A stretch of DNA of 64,000 nucleotides from Thermoplasmatota archaeon. Lineage in GTDB: Archaea; Thermoplasmatota; Thermoplasmata; Thermoplasmatales; GCA-001856825. The translations under genes were made by a program, and so were the position numbers. The notes beneath the pieces were generated by a model, which made no database searches, was not told where the DNA came from, and saw only the letters and a program-made list of their open reading frames with translations. Where the stretch lies: assembly GCA_023381415.1 (NCBI GenBank), contig JAMCUN010000019.1, positions 38,039 through 102,038 on the forward strand, given 5' to 3'. Positions 50,681 to 61,175 of this stretch are shown here, piece after piece (within the stretch, counting starts at the first letter, position 1; each line of letters opens with the position of its first letter).

Positions 50681-51825
50681 AATTCTCTACCAAAGCAATT
50701 CACACTGGGGAAGAACCCAACTACGAAATTAACGGCGAAGTGGTATCTCCAATTCACCTGTCTACGACCTTTGCCAGGAGAGATCCTGAGGTGCCAGCGA
50801 AGGGATATGAGTATACCAGGACTTCGAACCCTACGAGAGAAGCACTGGAAAAGAAGCTAGCGTCCCTCGAAGAGGCAAGATTTGGGTTGGCATTTGCTTC
50901 TGGACTTGCGGCAGAAACATCCCTTCTATTGAGCCTACTGAAGAAGGGTGATATGATATTGGCATCGGATGACCTGTACGGTGGAACGAGACGTATATTT
51001 GAAAGTGTCATCAAGAAGTTTGGAGTGGAATACAGAACCGTGGACCTTACCAGTGAGGTCTCTCTTGAGTCTCTCGAACCTGAACCACGTTTGATCTGGA
51101 TTGAGACCCCGTCCAACCCGTTGCTTAAGATAATAGATATTGCGAGCCTTTCAAGAAAGGCACATAAGATTGGTTCGATGTTGGTTGTTGACAACACCTT
51201 TGCCACTCCGTACTTCCAGAATCCCTTGAAGTTCGGCTGTGATGTGGTTATTCACAGTACCACCAAGTATGTAAGCGGGCACAGTGACACTCTAGGAGGT
51301 GCCACGGTTACGAACAACGAAGAACTGTTTGAGAAGCTCAAATTTCATCAGAACGCTGTAGGAGCAGTTCTTAGCCCCTTCGATAGCTATATGACGATGA
51401 GAGGCATCAAGACGCTATCTATAAGGATGAGGGAGCACGAGAAAAACGCGATCAGAATAGCGGAATACCTTACAAACAGGAGTGAAGTAGAAAGGGTTTA
51501 TTACCCTGGATTAGAAGACCACTTCAATCATGAAGTCGCAAAGAGACAGATGAAGGGTTACGGTGGTATAGTTTCTTTCACCCTAAATCTCAATAAAGAG
51601 AAGATTAGAAGATTCTTGAGAAATCTCAGGTACATCGCTCTGGGCGAGAGTTTGGGTGGAGTAGAGTCTTTGATAGAAATTCCATCATTAATGACTCACG
51701 CGAGCATCCCTAAAAACATAAGAGACCTTATGGGGGTCACTGACAATCTCATCAGGCTTTCAGTTGGTATCGAAGACATAGATGACTTAATTGAAGACCT
51801 AGAAAATGCATTTGGAGGAATATGA
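50677..51825 (+). CDS. Cystathionine gamma-synthase/lyase (Cys/Met metabolism PLP family)
   Basis: YEYTRTSNPTREALEKKLASLE, DDLYGGTRRIFE, VDNTFATPYFQNPLKFGCDVVIHSTTKYVSGHSD. Confidence 0.94.
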   Translation: MKFSTKAIHTGEEPNYEINGEVVSPIHLSTTFARRDPEVPAKGYEYTRTSNPTREALEKKLASLEEARFGLAFASGLAAETSLLLSLLKKGDMILASDDLYGGTRRIFESVIKKFGVEYRTVDLTSEVSLESLEPEPRLIWIETPSNPLLKIIDIASLSRKAHKIGSMLVVDNTFATPYFQNPLKFGCDVVIHSTTKYVSGHSDTLGGATVTNNEELFEKLKFHQNAVGAVLSPFDSYMTMRGIKTLSIRMREHEKNAIRIAEYLTNRSEVERVYYPGLEDHFNHEVAKRQMKGYGGIVSFTLNLNKEKIRRFLRNLRYIALGESLGGVESLIEIPSLMTHASIPKNIRDLMGVTDNLIRLSVGIEDIDDLIEDLENAFGGI

Positions 51826-52263
51826 CTTAATCACTCATTTCTCCAGCGATCGGGGCTGAATAGAACAACAAGGCGGTTGGAAATAAAGAAGTATCGGAAC
51901 TTTGGACCTCGAGGTTAGAAAGAATCGTATCCACGCTAGCATCAAGATATTTAGATTCGTATCGGACAAAAGTTATTAATTACGAGTGTCTAAAAACAAG
52001 CTCTGTGGAATTAGACCATTGGTTTCCCTTGGAGACTAAAGGGTCGCTGACTGTTTGGGTAAGTCAAAGGTAGGTCCCCGATTGATCTCATTAATTTAGA
52101 AAGCAAAAAGATTCCCAGTGCAGTGACCCCTCAATAAGTTAACAGTCAATTGAAAGCTCAGTTCTGTCAGCAAAAATAGATTGGAACTTAAGAAGGTTAA
52201 CATCTTTCATTGAACTGTTCGGATTATATAAAAGAAAAATAAAGTATAGAATAGGAATTGATT

Positions 52264-52827
52264 TTATTGAGTATATTTTTGAGTGTGCTGAATGGGCTTC
52301 GAACCAGTTACGGCCAGATTCTTCCACCAAGAGATTTTCCTCTCAAGATAGTAATCCATGCTGAACCTATCTGACCCAAGTGTTGCATCAACGAGCAGCA
52401 ATAAGGCGAAAACAAAGACGTAGATTATGCTAGCTCCAATATCTGTGGACCCTGGTACGTATGGCCCTCCGAAGCCGTCTGGTATGGTCCAAAGCAGTAA
52501 TGAAAAGAGTGCTCCTCCTACATAGCCCAGCTTCTTGGCGACTCCGAATAAGACCGAGATTGCTATGAGTGATTCAACGACTGCCACGAAGAGAGCAAAT
52601 TGAAATGAATAAGAGGATACAATTTTGCCCCAGTACATAAACCAGGGCATCGCAATTTCATTCTGTCCTAACATGGCTCCGTTTACCATAGAAGATATCT
52701 CTCGGAAAAAGACAGGAGACCACTTGAAAGCAGCATCCACGACCCAAACGAGGCCAAATAGTATTCTTACCAAAGCCCTAAATGTTTTGAGACCGCTTCT
52801 CTCGCCTATTAAATCATCATTATTCAT
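52264..52827 (-). CDS. DoxX/DoxD-like membrane protein
   Basis: LVRILFGLVWVVDAAFKW..., VAVVESLIAISVLFGVAKKLGYVGGALFSLLLW. Confidence 0.75.
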   Translation of the reverse strand: MNNDDLIGERSGLKTFRALVRILFGLVWVVDAAFKWSPVFFREISSMVNGAMLGQNEIAMPWFMYWGKIVSSYSFQFALFVAVVESLIAISVLFGVAKKLGYVGGALFSLLLWTIPDGFGGPYVPGSTDIGASIIYVFVFALLLLVDATLGSDRFSMDYYLERKISWWKNLAVTGSKPIQHTQKYTQ

Positions 52828-53067
52828 AGGTCACCGATACTGAAATTACTCTGAAATATAAGAAAACACTTTAGCCAATGTGATTAATTTGGTCTCCCTT
52901 TTAAGAACATATTGCACAAATATTCCGACATCTGTTTTATTAATCCAGACTACGAGGTTTTGAGCACACACTCCAGCTGTTTAATTGACTTCCCAGCGAT
53001 TTCAGGTTCATGTCCATCGTAATGTCTACTGGTTGAAGGGCGCATATGTCGAGCAAATGATTCTATG

Positions 53068-53652
53068 CTAATTGACCACTATTTCTCCGTACATTCCTTC
53101 AGATGCATGTCCTGGATATGTGCATAGATACCAGTAAGTTCCGTTGTTCGAAAAATCATAGCTGACATTGACAAAAGCGTAGCGTCCTGAACTCTGAGGT
53201 GGAAGGTAGCTCATCATGTATCCATAACTGTTGTTGAAACTATAGAAGCCGTTCATCATTCCGCCGAAATTGTTGTAATACGGGGGGGCTTCGTTAGTGA
53301 CTACAAAGTTATGATAAGCATCTGTATCAACGTTTATTGCGATGAATTTTACTATGATCCCGTGTTTGATCTCTAGCTTAGGGTTGACTTCTCCGAGGAT
53401 CGAGAAGCTGTACATGCTTGCATTTGCATTCATAGGTCCCAGCTCTACTGGGATAGTGGCGCTTGCATTGATGTATATGACCCTGTCTCCGATATTTACA
53501 CCGTGGGGAGGCGCTGTCAATTTGCCCAATTCTGATGACCCGATAGTTGAAATAGAGTTGCCGCTGAGATTATTCTCCTTTGCTTCATAGACGACTACTA
53601 TGGAAAGAATTAGAACCAAGACGATCCCAATGGTCATATATCTACCGCGCAT
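53068..53652 (-). CDS. Membrane-anchored blue-copper protein (sulfocyanin-like)
   Basis: N-terminal TM; H in DAYHNFVV; C-x4-H-x4-M ligand motif YLCTYPGHASEGM. Confidence 0.85.
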   Translation of the reverse strand: MRGRYMTIGIVLVLILSIVVVYEAKENNLSGNSISTIGSSELGKLTAPPHGVNIGDRVIYINASATIPVELGPMNANASMYSFSILGEVNPKLEIKHGIIVKFIAINVDTDAYHNFVVTNEAPPYYNNFGGMMNGFYSFNNSYGYMMSYLPPQSSGRYAFVNVSYDFSNNGTYWYLCTYPGHASEGMYGEIVVN

Positions 53653-53799
53653 TCTCTATCAACTACTCCCTTCGTATGATTCTTCATTCTCTCTTTCATC
53701 TTCAAATATCTTCATTTGGATACCTTGACCTGACAACAACGAGGCATACTAAAGCGTATTGTGTGCAGATCGCCTATTTCAACGAACATTTGCTACACT

Positions 53800-54000
53800 C
53801 CATCCAACCGATTATCCATTGCTCCCCCATTCATAGGGGCCAGTTCCACAGGCCGCCTCACATTGCGCCAGGTGAAGGTACCGCTAGAACTCAGGTATAA
53901 TGTACCTATCTCTCTGTATCAGACAATGACTGGTATGTTTACCAGTACTGAAGATCCATTTAGAATCGTGAAAGTGTTCAACACAACAGTCGACTGAACG
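53800..54000 (-). pseudogene. Possible decayed sulfocyanin-like fragment
   Basis: Minus-strand SGTFTWRNVRRPVELAPMN resembles SATIPVELGPMN of the adjacent gene; stops in all frames. Confidence 0.3.
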
Positions 54001-54119
54001 TTTAGATGTTGCGGGACCAGTTCAAAGAAGTGTTCTCTCCAGGTGCAATCATACCATTAATAACTGTAACCTCATTTTCAATAGTACCTGTTTAATGAAT
54101 AACTCCAATGCTTGTTATC

Positions 54120-55131
54120 TCCTGTTCCCTTGAATTGGTATGAATTCTCTTAAATTCCCTGTGTTTTTATGTCCTCTGATGAGCGCTTTTCACCATATTC
54201 CTTCATGATATTATGCCCTGTCTCATGTCAGATATTGCACCGGATGGATAACCGAACCTCTCCTTCACTTCTCTAAGTATGGAAAGTATGCTCTCTTAGG
54301 ATTCAGAGAAGCATTTCCTTGATCAGAGCGTGAATCCCGATATTGAATCCCAGACAACAACGATCATCGAGAACTCTGAGTCCGGAGTTCCTTCCATCTA
54401 CAATATCCAGGAATGCATGGATTCCCTTAGTTTCTCTGCATTCTCCTCGTGCGTCATAGAAAATATGTTCACAGCCATGTTGCTCAGATTCCTGACATGT
54501 GATTCAGATATTCCCACACCCATGTCACGGGAAATTTCTGAACAGCTCACACCATCTATGAATCTCTTCATTGCTGCATTGATCATCACTTCATTGGAAT
54601 AGGTGCAGTACGGACTGACAATGGAATCAAGTGCATCTGACCTGAAGATCTTCTTGTGATATCTGCATCTCTTTATTCGGTGCAGTGCGATGAACTCTCC
54701 CCATACAGTTTTCACTTTTCTCGTAACGGTCTTGTATACAAAAGGCCTCATGCCGCACTCCGGGCAGGAGGATAAGGGGGAGGTGAATGCGACTGTCTTC
54801 TCAGCCTTAAGAATACCCTCTTCAGTCTCAGATTGTTCTCAATTATTATCTTCGTTAAATTGGTTGTGTCATATTCAATCCCAAGCTTCTTCAGTATAGG
54901 GGAAACCTAGTCAACCCCTATGCCCTTCTTCAGCAGCCTCTGGATATAGGGCATCAGTTCCTCAGGTTCTATCTCTTTCTTGGAGTTTGGATCCTTTCCC
55001 AGGTATCCTACATACTTAGCTACAACCTTTCCCCTTATTCTCTTCACATCCACTAGTTCGTAGTATTCCTTTCCCCTCCTCTTCACTTTATGAGTTACCA
55101 GGGTCAAGTATATGTTAGGTAACATATACAC
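54120..55131 (-). pseudogene. Decayed transposase with multiple in-frame stops
   Basis: ...KKGIGVD-[TAG]-VSPILKKLGIEYDTTNLTKIIIENNLRLKRVFLR; CPECGMRPFVYKTVTRKVKTVWGE...MHSWIL-[TAG]-MEGTPDSEFSMIVVVWDSISGFTL-[TGA]-SRKCFSES-[TAA]-ESILSILREVKERFGYPSGAISDMRQGIIS-[TGA]. Confidence 0.7.
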
Positions 55132-55588
55132 AACAAACTTTTCGCTACCAAGCTTTATCCGCAGAAAATCTAACAGAAAACAATTATCTATCTAACGGTA
55201 TATAATTGCCATAGTCTTGGAGATAGTTCCGTCTGATTGGGACAACGGATTACCACATAGAGCGCAGCAAATCATTCCTCAATCATTACACAAAGGCACG
55301 AGATATCGTTGCCACATTTCTAAACCTGAATGATCAAATCCCATCTGTTCAACGCATCACTTAGACAAAAGAAATCGCGCACTCCCTTTTTCCATTAAGT
55401 ACTTTAATTCCTAATTTCCATAAGGGAACAGACCAAAGAATAAAGATGATAGATTCCCTTCCCACCGAAGATTAAGCGGTTAAAACAGTCTATCCGGGGT
55501 TGTGGAAGTGACCTAGAAGTGGTCCTGCAGAGTCCCCAGCGTATATTTCAAATGTTGCGGCCAGTTCAAGGAAGATCCGGCGCGATGT

Positions 55589-55960
55589 TTAAGTGACTTC
55601 GCTCAAACTATTATACGCAGTCAAGTGAGAAATTACGCATTTCTTTCCGTCCTTAAGGTCTGCCATCCTTAATGCATTCCTGAAGGCCAAGGCGTAGAAG
55701 TACGACCATATTCCGGCAAATATGAGTACCCAGAAGCGCAGGAATGCGACTGCAAAGCTTTGTTAGTACGGATGGTACTTGACTTCGGCATATGCAAGAT
55801 AAAATGAAGCGGGAATAGATATAATCGCACCAGGGACGACTTCCAGAATGACCTTTGTTCTCCTTTTAGGCGTTTTATCTTCTTGCAGCAGCATTATAAG
55901 AATACGCTGTAACTGGATAACGGGCAATACTGAATTCGAAATGCATTCCTTAGACCTCAT
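55589..55960 (-). pseudogene. Small membrane protein interrupted by in-frame TAA
   Basis: ...FYLAYAEVKYHPY-[TAA 55763-55765]-QSFAVAFLRFWVLIFAGIWSYFYALAFRNALRMADLKDGKK; same frame. Confidence 0.65.
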
Positions 55961-57146
55961 CCGGCATCTCCAGTTTAGACCTGCCTAGCCACACGTTGAG
56001 GCCAACGTCCACCACTGAGAGTTCGAACATTATAAGGAAGACACCCGTCTATCCGATGTCCGTTATGAGGGATGATGTGACGAGCGGGCCTATCGCATCC
56101 GCAAAATTGGATATCAGTCCCATCCCGAAGGCTCCCCCGCTGACCTTGGCAATTAGGAACACGTTTCCTGGCAGTGCCCAGTAATTCGTCGGGAACATCA
56201 TAAGGAAACCGTTGACCACAGCAGCGCCCATCGGTGAATAGAAAGAATCGCGCCCTACCGTCACGATAAGGACGATCGCTATGGCCATCATCACTTCAGC
56301 GAAAGTCATAACCCTCAGTCTTGCCCTCAACACTTCCCTGTTCTCCCTTGAATTCCTTGACAATCGGTCCCCGAGGAAAGCACCGACGAAGGCTGCTATG
56401 AAGCCTGAAATGCCCCATCCAGCTACCAACAGGCTGGACTGTGAGACAGAATATCCTAGAAAAATGGAGCAAGAGGAAAGGTAGCCGCCGATGCTGAAGA
56501 GAGTCCGGGCCAAAGGTATCTGTATGGCGCCCATCACCCAAGTCATAGGGTTTTACGAGGCACTCTCATGCCTCTCGCTCTTTGTCTTCAGGAACTCACT
56601 TCTCTGCGAGGGGGATTCCTTCGCAAAAATGAAGTAAACTATCTCACCACCGAGCATCACTATTCCCGTTATGTAGTAGGACTCCTGCCAGGGGATTGAG
56701 TCAAGCGCAGATCCAAGGATGCTGCCGAATGCGCTTCCAAGGCTTATAGCCCCAAGTGTGAATGCAAGTGACTTTGCCCTCTCGCCTGGTGCAAACCATC
56801 CTTTGAGCAGTATCGAGAAGAGTGCAAGCATCATTATCATCAGCCCCTGGAGGAATCTGAAGATCACGATTACGAATAAGCTGTGGAAAGACGGTATGAG
56901 GAACTGGGGAACTATGAGAAATGCCTGCGCCACCAGCACCCCAGTTTTGAGCCTTGTGTCGAAAATACCCCCCTCCCCTAGAAAGAATGCTGCAAAGAGT
57001 CCTATGGAAAATGAATCTACCCCCAGTATGGTCAGCAGCCGGGGGTTCACGCCGATTTAAACAGCGATCCTGCCGGATACTATTCCGAAAGAAGTGAGGG
57101 ATACGAAACTCGTAGTCATCAGCAGACCTTCGATCCCTGCCATCAC
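55950..57146 (-). pseudogene. MFS transporter with three in-frame stops and no frameshift
   Basis: MAGIEGLLMTTSFVSLTSFGIVSGRIAV-[TAA 57057]-IGVNPRLLTILG...ERHESAS-[TAA 56553]-NPMTWVMGAIQIPLARTLF...LITDIG-[TAG 56049]-TGVFLIMFELSVVDVGLNVWLG. Confidence 0.75.
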
Positions 57147-57607
57147 CCGTCTGTAATAGGAAGAATGCTCGCTGCTCAATGTACCTTCATTTTTGCAACA
57201 TATTTAATGTGTGGTCCAATAACAGATGATTTCGAGAAACAGTATTCTTTGGCATCATGTGCCAACGACAGTCACGATCCATGCAACGACTTTTTCTGGA
57301 ATCGAGATGGATGCATAGGTAACGTTCGACAGGAGGGTCATAGATAACATTCTCAATCTCCAAGCATTAGAAAAGAACAAGATTCGGTTTCACAGGCTCT
57401 ATAGTCATTTCCCAGGTGGGGATGAACCGCATTGATTAATCAATAATATCCTGGTTAGATGCAAATCTCTCTCCGGGAGATGTATGCAGAAGAATGCCGG
57501 CATAAGAAGCGTTACTTCGTCTATGCTGCGTTAAACAGGGGCTTGGACATAATCAATAGCCGTGAAGCCTGCCTCAAGACTTTAATACCAGTCAAAGCTG
57601 AGCGGGT

Positions 57608-58174
57608 ATGGAAATTGAGGGAAGGTATGTTCCCCCTGCGCTCCTAAACCTGCCCATAAGATCAATTTCGAGGAAGCCGATAAGAGTGATAAGGGAAAAC
57701 GTCGAAGAGGGTGACCAGGTAGTTGACCACGGGGCGGGGCCGGGATACTATACCGTAAAGATATCCCGCATTGTCGGGCCCAGGGGAGTCGTATATGCGG
57801 TTGAGCCGAACGAAGCCTCTCTAAATGCACTCAAGAGGAGGATGAGAAAACTTGGTATAAGAAACGTCATACCCGTCAAAGAGTCTGGTTCCCACACTCC
57901 GTCGATCAAAGACGAATCCATCGATTTCTTGTTTTCGAATCTAACATTATGCTGCTTGCCAGATCACTCCGGAGCGATTGACGAAATTAGGCGGGTCCTG
58001 AAGCAGGGTGCAAGTGCATTCATTTCCGTGAATACCTTCGGGTCAGCCGGGGACAGATATGCGGTAAACAAGGAAGAATGGAATGACCTTATGAAGGGAT
58101 TTAAAATACGGAAAACAGGCAACGACCTGATTGCGAGATGGGTGCTGGTCTCCAAACAAAGGGACGGGATGTAA
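57608..58174 (+). CDS. Class I SAM-dependent methyltransferase
   Basis: GDQVVDHGAGPGYYTVKISRIVGPRGVVYAVEPNEASLNALKRR; LKQGASAFISVN. Confidence 0.85.
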   Translation: MEIEGRYVPPALLNLPIRSISRKPIRVIRENVEEGDQVVDHGAGPGYYTVKISRIVGPRGVVYAVEPNEASLNALKRRMRKLGIRNVIPVKESGSHTPSIKDESIDFLFSNLTLCCLPDHSGAIDEIRRVLKQGASAFISVNTFGSAGDRYAVNKEEWNDLMKGFKIRKTGNDLIARWVLVSKQRDGM

Positions 58175-58660
58175 ACAGAAACAAAGAAAACAGAAAAGAT
58201 AAAGGAATATGCATCGCTTAACCGACTAGTCGAAAAATTCTTTGAGAAAGGGGTGCAGTTTGAGGGCTATTCTGTTGAATGAAGCGGCACCACATGTTTC
58301 CGTTTGTCAAGTTCAAGCATATTGCCACCACAGGAGAGGTCTATTCAGAGCTCGTGCTTACCGAAAATGTGAGGGGAGCATGGGCCCCCTTTTCTGGGCC
58401 GGTGGAACGGAATGCACCCCGTTGGGTCCCCCCCACCGTTTCCCAGTGGACCTGGAAGTTTGGAAAATGGTGAAATGGGGATTCATGATTGGAATGCATG
58501 AGAGAAGAGCTTGAAGGGGAAGTAATAGTTTTTACAGGAGGTCCTCGTTCGTTACTGACAGTGAATTCACAGTTGACGGGGAGTACTCATCATTGTGAAT
58601 TGCAAGTAATTTGCATATAATTCTGAAAAATCATTTTTTTAAACTTGCGTATTCCCATAT

Positions 58661-60187
58661 ATGAACAAAGCACTAACAGTAGCAATAATAATGATACTGG
58701 TTGCAGTTTCTGCTGGCTTCGCGTACGGTTATGCAAGCACCTCATCAGCACTATCTTCTGCAAACTCCAAAAATTCAATGCTCAACGGTGAGATATCAGC
58801 AGACAGCGGTAGTATTACACAGCTGAAAAGCGATTTAAGTCTCTACATTAACAACACGAAATTCTTGAATCAGGAAGTGAATAACAGTTCATCCCTTTCC
58901 GTACTTCAGAATGCATATGCACACTGGGATGGCATAGCAATCGAGAACTCTTCTCTTGTGATGTCTGAATACGTGACAAATTCGACTCTGCAGTGGATAG
59001 GTGGTCCCCTTTCTGGAAACTATTCCGGCGAATCTTCCATATCCGGAGTGTGGTCTAAGTTCTTCGCCCTGTGGAGCGCCGTGTGGTTCTACACACCTTC
59101 TCCGCCCTCAGTGAATATATCCGGCAGCAGTGGAACGGTAAATGCGGAGGTTCAATTTCTTCTGACATCCTACAAGACCCCGATGCAGGTTCAGTACCTG
59201 AACATATCCTACATGCTGAATTATGAGGAGTCAGCTGGTACGTGGTCAATTTCGCACGAAGTGTGGCATATAGTATCATCTGGGATAGTATCCTATCCTG
59301 CGTCACTCGTATCAGCACTGCAGTCGCAGAGCATAATGGGTGCAGCTTTCACACACTGGAATGACATTGCAATAGAGAACGTCTCGATGATAATGGCTGG
59401 TTATGCAAACAACGCCACGCTGGTGTGGATAGGAGGACCGCTGTCGGGGACATACAACTACAGCGAAATTCCAACCGTGTGGACAAAGTTCTCAAATCTG
59501 TGGAGTGCAGTCTGGTTCTATTCTGAGAACCCACCGGCCGTGAGTGAATCAAACGGAAATTATTACGTCAATTCGACTGTACAGTGGGTCCTGACCTCTT
59601 CTTCAACGCCCCTGCAGGTGAACAGCATAGTCACAAATTATTCTCTGGAATTCACGTCCGGCCCACAGCTCAAGATAGTGAAGGAAGTATGGCACATAAT
59701 CTCCGCTTCCCTGGTCTCATACTCATCGGCTTCCTACGAATCTCTTCAGGGATCGGCAATAGGGAATTCGGCCTTCTCGCACTGGAATGCAATTGCAATA
59801 GAGAATTCTACTCTAGTAATGGAAGAATACCTTAACAACTCGTCCCTCCAGTGGATAGGTGGAAAGCTGGCAGGAAACTACACTAACTACTCACAGATCG
59901 AAACAGTATGGAACAAGTTCTTCTCGATATGGAATGCAGTATGGTTCTATTCAGAAGCCCCGCCAGTGACAAATGCAACGGTATCGGGAGGAGTCGTGAC
60001 GGGTGGCACAGTGACTGCTGACGTGCAGTTCGTTGTACAGAGCGCATCGAATCTTTCACAGTTCTCCTACATAGACGTCGTCTACACGATCCACTACGCA
60101 TACGTGAACGGAAACTACTACATAGTATCGGAAACATTTGACAACGTTCAGTCGGGTACATTGAGTAACGTCGGGACTTTCACCTAA
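58661..60187 (+). CDS. Secreted protein with three tandem ~141-aa SnoaL/NTF2-like repeats
   Basis: N-terminal signal/anchor; three units with HW[DN]xIAIEN...[QV]WIGG.L[SA]G.Y...VW.KF..[LI]W.AVWFY...PP. Confidence 0.75.
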   Translation: MNKALTVAIIMILVAVSAGFAYGYASTSSALSSANSKNSMLNGEISADSGSITQLKSDLSLYINNTKFLNQEVNNSSSLSVLQNAYAHWDGIAIENSSLVMSEYVTNSTLQWIGGPLSGNYSGESSISGVWSKFFALWSAVWFYTPSPPSVNISGSSGTVNAEVQFLLTSYKTPMQVQYLNISYMLNYEESAGTWSISHEVWHIVSSGIVSYPASLVSALQSQSIMGAAFTHWNDIAIENVSMIMAGYANNATLVWIGGPLSGTYNYSEIPTVWTKFSNLWSAVWFYSENPPAVSESNGNYYVNSTVQWVLTSSSTPLQVNSIVTNYSLEFTSGPQLKIVKEVWHIISASLVSYSSASYESLQGSAIGNSAFSHWNAIAIENSTLVMEEYLNNSSLQWIGGKLAGNYTNYSQIETVWNKFFSIWNAVWFYSEAPPVTNATVSGGVVTGGTVTADVQFVVQSASNLSQFSYIDVVYTIHYAYVNGNYYIVSETFDNVQSGTLSNVGTFT

Positions 60188-60236
60188 TTTTTTTTAATTT
60201 ATTTTTAATAGTGGTGTTGATTACGATTAGGATACA

Positions 60237-60572
60237 ATGCAACTCTCTGGAGATCCGAACAACGGATTCGACATTGAGGACAGAGATGTCAGGAGACTAT
60301 TCCAGTATCTCTTCCTCTACTCAAGGGGTGGTGCATTGAGGAGCAGGATTGTCTTGATTTTGAGGGAAAGACCTAGAAACAAGAATGAGCTGAGCAATAT
60401 GCTAGGGGTGAACTACAGAACGGTTGAACATCACCTTTCCGTTCTTCTGAAGAACAAAATGGTAGAGGGGGATTTCAGGAAATATAACTCTCTCTTTTAT
60501 CTGAATGTGCGTATGGGTGGGTACATAGAACAATCGCTGAAGACGCTGGAGATGGTAGGAGGTTCAAGATGA
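60237..60572 (+). CDS. ArsR-like winged-helix transcriptional regulator
   Basis: GALRSRIVLILRERPRNKNELSNMLGVNYRTVEHHLSVLLKNKMVEGD. Confidence 0.85.
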   Translation: MQLSGDPNNGFDIEDRDVRRLFQYLFLYSRGGALRSRIVLILRERPRNKNELSNMLGVNYRTVEHHLSVLLKNKMVEGDFRKYNSLFYLNVRMGGYIEQSLKTLEMVGGSR

Positions 60573-60856
60573 TTGGAATCTACTGGTTGGGGAATATAGC
60601 CATTGGCGCGGCTGAAGCCATAATATTCACGCTAATTGTTTTGATTACGGCCGAAACTTACAGGAAGACACACGCACAGGCTTCCAGAACACTTATCGCA
60701 TTTTCATCCCTCATGCTTCTTTACTCCCTTCTAGTTGTGGTTACGAGCGTCGTTTTTTCGTACAGATACGGGTCAGACGTGGCGCTTCCCCTGCTTGGAG
60801 TAAACACCATATCTTTGGTTGCGTTTATTGCGCTCTACTTGCTGATTTCGCAGTGA
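60569..60856 (+). CDS. Small 3-TM membrane protein coupled to the HTH gene
   Basis: Overlaps stop of 60237-60572; three hydrophobic segments. Confidence 0.6.
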   Translation: MIGIYWLGNIAIGAAEAIIFTLIVLITAETYRKTHAQASRTLIAFSSLMLLYSLLVVVTSVVFSYRYGSDVALPLLGVNTISLVAFIALYLLISQ

Positions 60857-61175
60857 GACCTTATGTGCGATGCAGGGGCATTTTAGATTATAGGGGTAAC
60901 TCTTTCAATAGTATCTCCTAATGAGAACTTACTGCTGCGAATAGGTTCTGGTAATTTATGAGATTTGTGGTTTTACATCAATATTCGGAACGGCATGAAA
61001 CTCTCTTGTACAACCCATTATTTGATTTTATTCTAAGGCTTTGATGGTGTAAGTAGGGGACTTCGTCCCGTGGCAGTGTGTAGAGTATGGATCCTTTTCA
61101 GATTCTTAATCGACGACACTTTTCAAAAAAATGAAATGCAAAAAAATAAAATCGAATTATAGCATTATTCCCGGC

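Noticed and set aside
51900-52080. Open stretch SRYLDSYRTKVINYECLKTSSVELDHWFPLETKGSLTVWVSQR
   Set aside because: Short, no start or recognisable domain; insufficient evidence for a gene or remnant.
58279-58473. 64-aa ORF (MKRHHMFPFVKFKHIATTGEVYSELV...)
   Set aside because: No recognisable family, unusual composition and overlapping alternative frames; may be a remnant but not supportable as a gene.
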